A stretch of DNA of 64,000 nucleotides from Comamonas testosteroni ATCC 11996. Its GTDB lineage: Bacteria; Pseudomonadota; Gammaproteobacteria; Burkholderiales; Burkholderiaceae_C. Numbering within the stretch: position 1 is the stretch's first letter; every line of letters begins with the position of its first letter. Below, in pieces: positions 25,611-33,960 of the stretch. The notes beneath the pieces are model-generated. The model ran no database searches. It worked only from the letters and a program-made list of their open reading frames with translations, and had not been told where the DNA came from. The position numbers and the translations under genes were made by a program. The DNA is taken from positions 124,001-188,000 of the forward strand of contig NZ_AHIL01000032.1 in the NCBI RefSeq assembly GCF_000241525.1. Reading direction: 5' to 3'.

Positions 25611-26079
25611 GATGCATCTCCTGTGCTGCATGCAGCACGGACTCGACGATTTGGGTGTATCCGGTGCAGCGGCAGAGATTGCCGCTGAGGCCGTGGCGCA
25701 CTTCCTCGCAGCTGGGCTGGGGCGTGTTCTTGAGCAGGTCGCAGGAGGCCATGATGAAACCCGGCGTGCAGTAGCCGCATTGCAGGCCGCCGCACTGCAT
25801 GAAGTTCTTCTGCAAGGGGTGCAGCTGGTCGTTGGCGGCCAGCCCTTCGATGGTGGTGATGCTGCGCCCGTGAACCTGCACGGCCAGCATCAGACAGGAT
25901 TTGATGACTTCGCCGTCCAGCAGCACCGAGCAGGCGCCACAGGTGCCGGTTTCGCAGCCTCGCTTGGTGCCTGTCAGATGCAGGTCGTCTCGCAGGAAAT
26001 CCGATAGCAGTCGTCGTGACGCGACTTCAGCGCTATGCGATTCGCCGTTGACCTGGAATTCGATGCGATGCGTGCTCAT
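25600..26079 (-). CDS. molybdenum hydroxylase small subunit (two [2Fe-2S] clusters)
   Basis: A 159-residue electron-transfer subunit. The plant-ferredoxin-type cluster is ligated by CETGTCGACSVLLDG with a later KSC, and the second cluster by QCGYCTPG and NLCRCTGY, exactly the xanthine oxidase/CoxS family set. Electrons pass from the molybdenum centre through it to the FAD subunit. Its start overlaps the stop of the FAD subunit gene (ATGA at 26076-26079). Confidence 0.95.
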   Translation of the reverse strand: MSTHRIEFQVNGESHSAEVASRRLLSDFLRDDLHLTGTKRGCETGTCGACSVLLDGEVIKSCLMLAVQVHGRSITTIEGLAANDQLHPLQKNFMQCGGLQCGYCTPGFIMASCDLLKNTPQPSCEEVRHGLSGNLCRCTGYTQIVESVLHAAQEMHHGN

Positions 26080-26957
26080 GCTGCAACTCCTTCATTGATA
26101 TCAATTCCAAACAGCGTGGCCACCGTGCGGCGGGTTACCGTGCGCACCATTTCTCGGCGAAACTCGCTACTGCCCCGCAGGTCGGAGACCGGTTGGATGT
26201 CCTCAGCCACGATGCTTGCGACCTCTGCAGCGAGCTGCGCATTCACGGTCTTGCCACGCAAGCATTCCTCGGCACGGCGCAGCCTGGTGGGAATGGGTGT
26301 GGATGCGCCCACGGCCAGACGTGCCTGATGGCATATCTGCCCTTCTTTTTGCACAACCAGGGCCAGGCTGACCAGAGGCCGGTGTTCTGCTGCCGTGCGC
26401 AGAAAGCGCGTGTATTCCCCCTGGGTGCCGGGCGCCTGCAGCGGCACCCGGATTTCCAGCAGCAGTTCATCGCTCTCCATGGCCGTGGTGTAGTAGTCGA
26501 CCAAAAACTCTTCCATCGACAACACGCGCTCTCCGCGTGTGCTGCCCAGAACGACCGAGGCATCGAGGGCCATGAGGCAGCCGGGCGGGTCCGTGGAGGG
26601 GTCGGCATAGCAGAGATTGCCGCCAATCGTTCCCTGGTTGCGCACCTGGGGATTGGCCACCTGGGCGGCCATCCGGGCAAGCACCGGTGCATGCGCTTTC
26701 ACGAGCTCGGAGCGAGCCACATCGATATGGCGACTCATGGCTCCGATGCGCAGACCTTCTCGTGGATCGAAATCGATGCCATGCAGGCGGGGCAGCCTTG
26801 CCACCGAGATCAGGTGCGTGGGTGCAAGCATGCGTTGGCGCATGGCCAGCATCAGCGCCGATCCGCCCGCGATGATGCGTGCATCGTCGCCGTATTCGGC
26901 CAGCATCTGGCTGGCCTCCGCTATCGAGCGGGGCTCCGCAAAATCAAACTCACGCAT
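26076..26957 (-). CDS. molybdenum hydroxylase medium subunit (FAD-binding)
   Basis: A 293-residue FAD subunit. Flavin-binding motifs AGGSALMLAMRQR (about 31-43) and TIGGNLCYADP (about 109-119) and a C-terminal CO-dehydrogenase-flavoprotein domain are present. It has no extra [4Fe-4S]-binding insert, so 4-hydroxybenzoyl-CoA reductase is unlikely. The start at 26957 overlaps the large-subunit stop (26950), with GGAGCAAGCC before it. Confidence 0.93.
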   Translation of the reverse strand: MREFDFAEPRSIAEASQMLAEYGDDARIIAGGSALMLAMRQRMLAPTHLISVARLPRLHGIDFDPREGLRIGAMSRHIDVARSELVKAHAPVLARMAAQVANPQVRNQGTIGGNLCYADPSTDPPGCLMALDASVVLGSTRGERVLSMEEFLVDYYTTAMESDELLLEIRVPLQAPGTQGEYTRFLRTAAEHRPLVSLALVVQKEGQICHQARLAVGASTPIPTRLRRAEECLRGKTVNAQLAAEVASIVAEDIQPVSDLRGSSEFRREMVRTVTRRTVATLFGIDINEGVAA

Positions 26958-29256
26958 GGCTTGCTCCTTGCTGCTGCTTGTCGCGCCATGCAGCCAGCAC
27001 TTTTTCCGGGGTGATGGGCAGGTCGGTGATGCGCACGCCAACCGCGTCATAGACGGCGTTGGCGATGGCTGGTGCGCCTGGCAGGATGGCGGTCTCGCTG
27101 GCCCCTTTGGCGCCATAGGGGCCGTTGGGATCGTTGGATTCCACAAGGCCGCCGCGCAGCATGGGCACCGCATCGGCGGTGGCCATGTTGTAGTCAGCGA
27201 AATTGCCGTTCGCCAGGCGCCCGCCCTCGTAGTGCAACTGCTCATACAGCGTCCAGCCGATGGCCTGAACGGTGGCGCCATTGGTCTGGCCGTGAATCGC
27301 AATGGGGTTGAGCGCCTTGCCGCAGTCGTCGGCAACATAGCTGTCGATGATGCTGACCTGGCCGGTCTCGATGTCGACCTCGACTTCAACGGCCTGGGCG
27401 GCGTAGGAGTAGGCAGCGGCGATATTGCCGTAGAGCTTGTCGTCATGCATGACGGTCTTGGGGTCCCAGGTCCCGGTGACCTGGATGCCACCTCCGCCAT
27501 GGCGCCAGATATGCTGGCGCGCCAGATCGGCCAGGGTGACGCGGCGTTCAGGCGCGGCACTTACGCAAACAGCACCGCCTTCCAGCGTCAGAGCGTCTGA
27601 GGGGGCATTCAGGCGCTCGGCAGCCAGGCTCAGCAGCTCGTGCCGCGCCTTGCGTGCAGCGATGATGGCTGCGTTGCCGCCCGACATGGTGACGCGTGAA
27701 GCCAGAGTGCCCACGGCCACCGGAGAGACATCGGTGTCGGGTGCAAGCACATGAATGTCGGCCAGAGGCAGGTCCAGTTCATGGGCCACGATCTGGCTGA
27801 GCATGGTGCTTGCCCCCTGGCCCATATCGCATTCACCGCTGATGAGGAAGACGCGACCGTCCTCATTGATCTTGATGACCAATGTCGATCCATCCCAGTT
27901 GCCGATGGTTCGGTTGCCGCTCACATGCATGGCCGCTGCCATGCCCACGCCGCGGCGCTTGACGCCACTGGCCTTGGCGCATTGGCGCTTGTGGGTCCAA
28001 CCTATGGCCTCGGTTGCCATGTCTATGCACTCCCGAAGTCCGGTGCTGCCGATATGCCAGCCGTGAATCGAGACATCACCGGCCTTGAGCGCGTTGATCT
28101 TGTGCACCTGCACCGGGTCCAGGCCCAGTTTCTCCGCCATGGTGTGGATATGGCTGTTGAGCGCAAACTGCATCTGGGTTCCGCCAAAGCCCCTGAAGGC
28201 ACCGCGTGGCGGATTGTTGGTGTAGTACAGCGTCGCTTCCGAACGCACATTCGGATTGCGGTGCATATTGTCGCTGCGCATGGCGCTGACGTGCATCACA
28301 TCACCCGCAAGGCCTGCATATGCACCGCATTCGGCAATGATGCGAACCTGCTTGGCGACAATGCTGCCGTCCTTGAGCATGCCCAGCTTGAGGGTGATGT
28401 GCTCGGGCACGCTGGCGCATGCGGCCTGGAAGTCCTCCAGGCGGTTGTTGACCAGTCGCACCGGACGCCGGGTATGCAGAGCCAGCAGGCCGGCAAGCAA
28501 CTGGTTGTCGTCCTCGACGATCTTGCCGCCGAAGCCGCCGCCGGTCGCAGCCTGCAACACGCGCACGCGGGAGATGGGCAGACCAAGGGTCATGGCCACC
28601 TGCATGCGCACCAGATTCACAGCCTGGGTCGAGGTGTAGAGCACAAGTCGGCCATCGGGGTCCAGCGAGGCCACCGTGGCCATGGGCTCCATATAGCCGG
28701 GGTATTGAGAATGCGTGGTGTAGGTGGCTTCGTGGATCAGATCCGCGGCGGCAAAGCCTGCATCCACATCTCCGCGCTCGAACTGGATATGCTGGGCCAC
28801 ATTGTTGCGCCCTGGATGGATGCCGAAGGCTTCCTCATCCATGGCTTCCTCGGGCGTCAGAATGGCGGGTAGTTCTTCGTACTCCACCCGAATCAGATCC
28901 AGCGCGTCGCGTGCGATCTCATCGGAGACGGCGGCCACGGCGGCTACCTCTTCGCCGCAATAACGCACCACGCCTTTGGCCAGAACGGCGCGTTCCTTGT
29001 GATGCGCCCCCCAAAGGTTGGCGGGAGCATCCTCGCCGGTCAGAACCGCCTTGACGCCAGGCAGCGCACGCGCCTCGGCAGTGTCTATGCGAACGATGCG
29101 CGCATGCGGGTAAGGGCTGCGCAGAACCTTGCCATGCAACATGCCGGCAAGCTTGAGGTCTCCTGCGTAGACGGCCCGGCCAAGCACCTTGGCCTTGGCC
29201 GTTACCTGCGGAGTGTCCATGCCCAGCGTGGATCGAGATGAAAGAGCAGATGTCAT
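26950..29256 (-). CDS. molybdenum hydroxylase large subunit (molybdopterin-binding)
   Basis: A 768-residue xanthine-dehydrogenase-family catalytic subunit. Hallmarks: ATGGGFGGK for cofactor binding, PRGAFRGFGGTQ, GECDMGQGASTML and, near the end, GAKGASETAI, whose Glu is the catalytic base in this family. The AYxCSFR loop of true CO dehydrogenase is absent, so this is an organic-substrate hydroxylase (aldehyde, purine, nicotinate or similar). Genes run L-M-S, then CoxG-like and porin, behind the Bug receptor gene. Substrate not proven. Confidence 0.93.
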   Translation of the reverse strand: MTSALSSRSTLGMDTPQVTAKAKVLGRAVYAGDLKLAGMLHGKVLRSPYPHARIVRIDTAEARALPGVKAVLTGEDAPANLWGAHHKERAVLAKGVVRYCGEEVAAVAAVSDEIARDALDLIRVEYEELPAILTPEEAMDEEAFGIHPGRNNVAQHIQFERGDVDAGFAAADLIHEATYTTHSQYPGYMEPMATVASLDPDGRLVLYTSTQAVNLVRMQVAMTLGLPISRVRVLQAATGGGFGGKIVEDDNQLLAGLLALHTRRPVRLVNNRLEDFQAACASVPEHITLKLGMLKDGSIVAKQVRIIAECGAYAGLAGDVMHVSAMRSDNMHRNPNVRSEATLYYTNNPPRGAFRGFGGTQMQFALNSHIHTMAEKLGLDPVQVHKINALKAGDVSIHGWHIGSTGLRECIDMATEAIGWTHKRQCAKASGVKRRGVGMAAAMHVSGNRTIGNWDGSTLVIKINEDGRVFLISGECDMGQGASTMLSQIVAHELDLPLADIHVLAPDTDVSPVAVGTLASRVTMSGGNAAIIAARKARHELLSLAAERLNAPSDALTLEGGAVCVSAAPERRVTLADLARQHIWRHGGGGIQVTGTWDPKTVMHDDKLYGNIAAAYSYAAQAVEVEVDIETGQVSIIDSYVADDCGKALNPIAIHGQTNGATVQAIGWTLYEQLHYEGGRLANGNFADYNMATADAVPMLRGGLVESNDPNGPYGAKGASETAILPGAPAIANAVYDAVGVRITDLPITPEKVLAAWRDKQQQGASHA

Positions 29257-29371
29257 ATCCGTGCCTCGCGGCAGAAGGCCAGGGTCGCTGCGGACCCCGG
29301 GCTTGTGCCACGTCAGTCATATAGAGGTCAGTTGGAATCGCCCAGACCTGGGCCTGCGCGATTCACCGGTT

Positions 29372-30355
29372 TCACTCGGCCACGATGCCGAGTTCCTTGA
29401 TGGCCTGGCCCATCACCATGTACTCGCGTTGATTGAGATCGCTGAGCACCTTGGGCGATCCGCCCGCAGGCAGGGCGCCGAAGACCGCGAGCTTTTCCAC
29501 GACTTCGGGCTCTCGCAAAATGGCATTGAGGTGCTCGTTGAGCAGATTGATCACTGCGGCAGGGGTCTTCTTGGGAGCAAAGAAGCCGTTCCAGGCGCTG
29601 ACCACCACATCCTTGTAGCCCAGCTCGGTCAAGGTCGGAACGGCAGGTGCAAGCGATGAGCGCTTGGTATCGCCGATGGCCAGCGCCACCAGCTTGCCGG
29701 AGTCCAGATACTGGCGCACAGGCCCGAAAGTGACCCAGGCAGTATCGACATGGCCGGCCACGACATCGGTCACCGAGGGCCCGACGCCGCGGTATGGAAC
29801 ATGGGACAGCTTGACGCCAGCGGCCTTGTTCAGCCACTCGCCAGCGATGTGCATGGGCGAGCCGGCGCCGGGGCTGGCATAGGAGACGGTGGCGCCACTC
29901 TTGGCCCTGGCAATCAGCTCAGGCAGATTTTTGACCCCGAGCTTGGGGCTTGTGACCAGCACCAGGGGCTGAGTGGCGGTGTTGACGATGGCTTCGTAGC
30001 CCTTGAGCACGTCGTAGGCTGCAGCACCCGACAGCTTCATGACCAGGGGCGCGGTGGTGAAGGGGTTGGGAGTGAACAGCAAGGTGTAGCCATCGGCACG
30101 TGCACGCCCCACCATGCCGTTGCCTATCGCACCGCCAGCACCCGGGCGGTTGTCGATCAGCACGGTCTGCTTGAGCCTGTGGCTGAGCTTGTCGGCAAAG
30201 AGGCGGGCGACTGCGTCGGTATCCCCGCCCGGCGGGTAAGACACGATCACCGTGATGGGCTTGCTCGGATAAGTCTCTTCAGCAAGCACCGGCTGCGCAA
30301 GCAGCGTGCCGCAGGCAAGCGCGGTAAAGCAAAACTGGCGTCTATCAACTGACAT
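29372..30355 (-). CDS. Bug-family (TctC-type) periplasmic solute receptor
   Basis: A 327-residue periplasmic receptor. Signal peptide with an RR motif (MSVDRRQFCFTALACGTLLA), possibly Tat dependent, ending near AEETYPSKP. The Bug fold appears in YPSKPITVIVSYPPGGDTD, VLIDNRPGAGGAIG, the substrate-loop YASPGAGSPMHIAGE and HVPYRGVGPSV. Start at 30355 has AAGGAGAG upstream. Bug proteins bind carboxylates, often aromatic acids. No TctA/TctB membrane genes are nearby, as is common for orphan Bug receptors. First gene of the hydroxylase operon. Confidence 0.92.
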   Translation of the reverse strand: MSVDRRQFCFTALACGTLLAQPVLAEETYPSKPITVIVSYPPGGDTDAVARLFADKLSHRLKQTVLIDNRPGAGGAIGNGMVGRARADGYTLLFTPNPFTTAPLVMKLSGAAAYDVLKGYEAIVNTATQPLVLVTSPKLGVKNLPELIARAKSGATVSYASPGAGSPMHIAGEWLNKAAGVKLSHVPYRGVGPSVTDVVAGHVDTAWVTFGPVRQYLDSGKLVALAIGDTKRSSLAPAVPTLTELGYKDVVVSAWNGFFAPKKTPAAVINLLNEHLNAILREPEVVEKLAVFGALPAGGSPKVLSDLNQREYMVMGQAIKELGIVAE

Positions 30356-30407
30356 GGTCGCCTCTCCTTGGGCCGTGGGTATAAATCTCATACGCGACAT
30401 TTATGAT

Positions 30408-30419
30408 TCAATAGTGAAA
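30408..30419. promoter_or_regulatory. operator half A, TCAATAGTGAAA
   Basis: Exact inverted partner of TTTCACTATTGA at 30485-30496. Together they flank the region between the divergent Bug and MarR genes, so this is a likely MarR operator near the Bug promoter. Confidence 0.55.
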
Positions 30420-30484
30420 CAATGGGTCGCAAAAGAAACAATGAGTGAAGTTATACGCCTATAGTTGATTGATCAAATTGCCGT

Positions 30485-30496
30485 TTTCACTATTGA
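30485..30496. promoter_or_regulatory. operator half B, TTTCACTATTGA
   Basis: Perfect 12-base inverted copy of 30408-30419. It overlaps a TTGACA at 30493-30498 that could be a -35 element toward the MarR gene. A TTGATCAA palindrome lies between the two sites at 30469-30476. Confidence 0.55.
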
Positions 30497-30517
30497 CATT
30501 GGATTTTGTTAATTCCA

Positions 30518-31057
30518 ATGGAACAATGGCGCATGAACAAGAAAACGTGTGAAACGCCCTGGTCGCACTTGAACGCGCAAGGTGATGGACTGACGGTGGA
30601 CGACTTCATCACCACATTGATGAGTCAGGTGGGCAATGCTCTGCGTCGCACGATTACCGTGCCCTATGCCGAGAAACATGATCTGACGGTCTCGGAGTGG
30701 CGCTTGCTGGCCTTGATTGCTCACTCGAAGCGGTTGGCCTTCTCGGATCTGGTCATTCAGTCCACCTCGGACAAAGCCTTGGTGAGCCGCGCTCTCAAGC
30801 GGCTGCAATCCAAAGGCCTGGTGGATCTGCAGGGTGAAGGCAATACTCCGCGCAAGAAGATTTTTTGTCAGGTCACCGAACAGGGCGAGGCCCTGCATGC
30901 ACAGGTCATGCCCTTGGCGCGTGCCAGCCAGGCTGCTGCCATTCGGGCATTGCCTGAAGATGAGCGCAATGTCATGTACAACGCGCTGATGCGCTTGCGT
31001 ACACATTGCGAGAAAGCAGGCGCTTTGTCCGGCGAGGATGAAGCAGGTCTGGAATAG
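30518..31057 (+). CDS. MarR-family transcription regulator
   Basis: A winged-helix regulator of about 179 residues. The MarR core spans about residues 25-150: TVSEWRLLALIAHSKRLAFSDLV, the recognition region TSDKALVSRALKRLQSKGLVDLQ, and the wing GNTPRKKIFCQVTEQG. MarR proteins commonly control aromatic catabolism and are released by the aromatic ligand. Divergent from the Bug/hydroxylase operon, hence its probable repressor. ATG at 30518 or 30533 could be the start; a TTG further up is unlikely. Confidence 0.88.
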   Translation: MEQWRMNKKTCETPWSHLNAQGDGLTVDDFITTLMSQVGNALRRTITVPYAEKHDLTVSEWRLLALIAHSKRLAFSDLVIQSTSDKALVSRALKRLQSKGLVDLQGEGNTPRKKIFCQVTEQGEALHAQVMPLARASQAAAIRALPEDERNVMYNALMRLRTHCEKAGALSGEDEAGLE

Positions 31058-31527
31058 TTCCTGATGCCCGGTGTTGGACGGCTGCCTGGATGCTGTTGCA
31101 ACACATATAGACGCACGAGTTTCCGCATGCTGCAGGCGGGGTCATGCCGATCAGCACATTACGTGTGCTTCGCCGTCTGATGCGCCATTTTGAGAATGAG
31201 GGCTGAGGCCAGCCACTTCCAAAGCCGCGACTGGAAGTCACCGACCAGCACTTTCTCGCCTGGTTTTCGAGGTCGCCAGTCACGGTCCTTGAATATGTCT
31301 CGCAAGTCAGCAGCGCCTGGCGAGATCCGGATCCACCATGGCAGGATGCACTCCCGCAGACACCTGTCTTCATGCTCATGGGCAGAGGCAGGCTCATGCA
31401 ATGGGCCAAGCAAAGCATGGGAGCCAGCCATGCACCGTGGCTTTCCGCTGGATGCCGACAGCGCCACGATGTCCGCTCAAGACCGCGCCATCAACCCCGG
31501 AGGCAGACTGCCGGGGTGTACCGTCGC
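31058..31527. other. intergenic region between MarR and monooxygenase genes
   Basis: About 470 bases with no recognised gene. On the - strand an open frame at 31159-31467 ends in a passage rich in Trp and basic residues (around VGDFQSRLWKWLASALI) that could be a gene remnant, but I cannot assign it. A CCCCGG/CCGGGG hairpin at 31495-31516 lies just past the monooxygenase stop without a T-run. Confidence 0.45.
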
Positions 31528-32700
31528 TCAGGTAGAGCAGGCAGCCGGCTCGGCCGTCAAAGCAACTTGCCACGCGTCATAGCCATAGACCCAGTCGGCA
31601 TTGCCTCCGGCACGCAGCCAGTTATTGCCTCGTGAGCCGATCTGAATCTGACTGGTGCGCTGTTTGCGCATGGCCTCGTAGTTCTGCAAGGCTTGCGCAA
31701 CGCCTTCAGCGTCCTGCACGGCATCAAGATTGCGGGCCAGCACCACGGCATCTTCGATCGCCATGCCGGCACCCTGGGCCATGAACGGCATCATGGGATG
31801 GCTGGCATCGCCGAGCAACGATATGCGGCCCTGCGACCAGTGCTGCAGCGGGTCGCGCTCATACAGAGCCGTCTTGAGTACGCTGTCACACGCATCCAGC
31901 AAGGCCCGTGCATGTGGATGGAAGCCTGCATAGAAGCCGCGCAGTTCGGTCACGCTGCCCTCGGTGGTCCAGGATTCCTCATGCCAGGATTCCTGCGCCG
32001 TGGTGGCGAAGATGAAGGTGTCGCGGCCCTGATTGAGCGGAAAGGTCACGATCTGGCTGTCCGGAGTCGGTCCCCACCATTTGGTGAAGGCTCCGATATC
32101 GGGAACATGGCGCACGCGCTCGGTGGGCACCACGGTGCGAAATGCCACCACTCCGGTGAAGCGCGGGCTCTCTGCGCCAAACAGGGATGTGCGCACCACA
32201 GAATGAATACCGTCCGAACCTATCAGCGCATCCAGTCCATCGACTCGTGCGCCGTCGGAAAATTCCACGGCAACGCCGGCATCGTTTTGCACAATCCGGT
32301 TGACGCGTTTGGCGAACCTCACCTGCTCATGGGGAAAGGCATCGGCCAGCGCAGCCAGCAGGTCGGCGCGATGGATGGTGAGTTGTGGCGCACCGTATTG
32401 ACGCTCGGCCTCATTGCCCATGGTCAGGCGCGATGTTTCCTCGCCGTTGTCCCAGGTGCGGCTGATACGGTGCGTCGGGCGGGCAGCCGAAGCCCGTACG
32501 GCAGCCGCAATGCCGTCGCCCAGTCCGTCTAGCGCGCGTACAGCATTGGGCGTCAGATTGATGTCGGCGCCCACGCGCAGGTATTGCCGGCTCTGCTCGA
32601 ACACTGTCACCTCGTGTCCGTTGCGGTGCAGCGCGTTGGCGGCGGCCAGGCCACCAATGCCGCCTCCCACAATGCCTATTTTCAATCGTGTCTTGGACAT
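31528..32700 (-). CDS. FAD-dependent aromatic monooxygenase (NicC/salicylate hydroxylase type)
   Basis: A 390-residue single-component flavoprotein hydroxylase. Start at 32700 is set by AAGGAGCAAAC. Seen: Rossmann GIVGGGIGGLAAANAL (about 8-23), the second FAD motif DALIGSDGIHS, and the third RISLLGDASHPMMPFMAQGAGMAIEDA. The DLL/YG AxxTIHR region (YGAPQLTIHRADLLAAL) and C-terminal NWLRAGGNADWVYGYD resemble 6-hydroxynicotinate 3-monooxygenase and salicylate 1-monooxygenase. Substrate uncertain. Divergent from an AraC regulator 142 bases away. Confidence 0.87.
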   Translation of the reverse strand: MSKTRLKIGIVGGGIGGLAAANALHRNGHEVTVFEQSRQYLRVGADINLTPNAVRALDGLGDGIAAAVRASAARPTHRISRTWDNGEETSRLTMGNEAERQYGAPQLTIHRADLLAALADAFPHEQVRFAKRVNRIVQNDAGVAVEFSDGARVDGLDALIGSDGIHSVVRTSLFGAESPRFTGVVAFRTVVPTERVRHVPDIGAFTKWWGPTPDSQIVTFPLNQGRDTFIFATTAQESWHEESWTTEGSVTELRGFYAGFHPHARALLDACDSVLKTALYERDPLQHWSQGRISLLGDASHPMMPFMAQGAGMAIEDAVVLARNLDAVQDAEGVAQALQNYEAMRKQRTSQIQIGSRGNNWLRAGGNADWVYGYDAWQVALTAEPAACST

Positions 32701-32842
32701 GTTTGCTCCTTGATATGGGTATGGTTTGCGTGTTCCGGCTGCGCTGGCAGCTCGCTTACGGTGCCAGCCAGTGTCGACAAGGCAGCCTGTCACGTGAAGC
32801 GCAAAGCATCCATAAAATGGCACAAATCGTCCGGAATCCTCC

Positions 32843-33814
32843 ATGAAACAAAGCAGCGACCATTTAAGCGACGTGCTGGCCATCTGCCGAGCCGAGCGCG
32901 CGGTGACGGCCAGCTTTTCATTGGGTGAGCCTTGGGCGCTGGCGTCCGAGGGAGTGCCAGGGACCATGATTCGCATTGCCCAGGGGCAGCCGTACTGGCT
33001 GAAAGTGCAAGGCCAGGCACCGTTGCAGGTCTTGCCTGGCGATCTGGTGGTGCTTCCGCTGGGCAGTCCGCACGTAATTGCGTCGGACCTCGCGCTGGCT
33101 CCGGTGCCGTTCGCACGCATGATCGAGCGCTTTGCCCAGGGGCCAAAGGACGAGAACCCTCTGACGTTCGAGCATGGTGGATGCGGGTCCCAGACCCGCA
33201 TCGATTCGGTGCTGCTCTGGATATCGGCCTACTGCCGGCACACCATATTGACTCTGCTGCCGCCGCTGCTGCACATACCTGCAGCGCAGGCCGCTCCACC
33301 GGCCATGCTGGGCAGGATGCTGCAGACTCTGATAGAGGACTCGCTGGCGCGACGCGCCGGCTGGCGATTGGCCGCCGCGCGCCTGGGTGAATTGGTCCTG
33401 ATCCACGTGCTCAGCAACCATTTCGCCGCACAGCAGCACCGCGGTCAAGGCTGGGTGCGCGGCCTGGCCGATGTGCAGATTGCCAGGGCGATGGCCGCCA
33501 TCCACGGCTGCCCCAGCCATGGCTGGACCTTGCAGGCCCTGGCCAGGGAGGCGGCCATGTCGCGCTCGCTCTTTGCCGAAAAATTCAAGGCACTGGTTGG
33601 CGAATCTCCCATGGCCTATCTGCAACAGCAACGCATGGCACATGCCGCACAGCAACTGGAATCGGGTTTGCCGCTGGCCCAGATCGCCGAGGATTGCGGC
33701 TACGAGTCAGAGCGTGTTTTTGCACGCGCTTTCAAGCGCTGGTGCGGCCTGCCGCCGCGCGCCTATCAACGCAACACCAAGGTGCTCAGAAACGAATTTG
33801 CTGCGCTGAAATGA
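32843..33814 (+). CDS. AraC-family regulator with cupin-type sensor domain
   Basis: A 323-residue regulator: N-terminal cupin-like AraC sensor (about 1-200, with VLPGDLVVLPLGSPHVIA) and a C-terminal HTH pair (about 225-315: LQALAREAAMSRSLFAEKFKALVGESPMAYL and LPLAQIAEDCGYESERVFARAFKRWCG). The sensor half is of the type often found next to oxidoreductase genes. Divergence from the monooxygenase gene suggests it activates it. Confidence 0.88.
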   Translation: MKQSSDHLSDVLAICRAERAVTASFSLGEPWALASEGVPGTMIRIAQGQPYWLKVQGQAPLQVLPGDLVVLPLGSPHVIASDLALAPVPFARMIERFAQGPKDENPLTFEHGGCGSQTRIDSVLLWISAYCRHTILTLLPPLLHIPAAQAAPPAMLGRMLQTLIEDSLARRAGWRLAAARLGELVLIHVLSNHFAAQQHRGQGWVRGLADVQIARAMAAIHGCPSHGWTLQALAREAAMSRSLFAEKFKALVGESPMAYLQQQRMAHAAQQLESGLPLAQIAEDCGYESERVFARAFKRWCGLPPRAYQRNTKVLRNEFAALK

Positions 33815-33960
33815 GATCCCCCAGTCGCTTGCGTGCGGCACCTCAATCAAGCGCAATCTGCCTCGCCAGCGGCCCTTACAAACTGAAGAGCAGGTGCCGT
33901 TGACGCCTTCGCCTCGCATTTGATAGTGACTGCTGGACATTGTTCGCATTGCCTGTCCGC

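Noticed and set aside
24807..29256. Carbon monoxide dehydrogenase operon
   Set aside because: Subunit layout fits, but the AYxCSFR loop of true CO dehydrogenase is missing from the large subunit, so an organic substrate is more likely.
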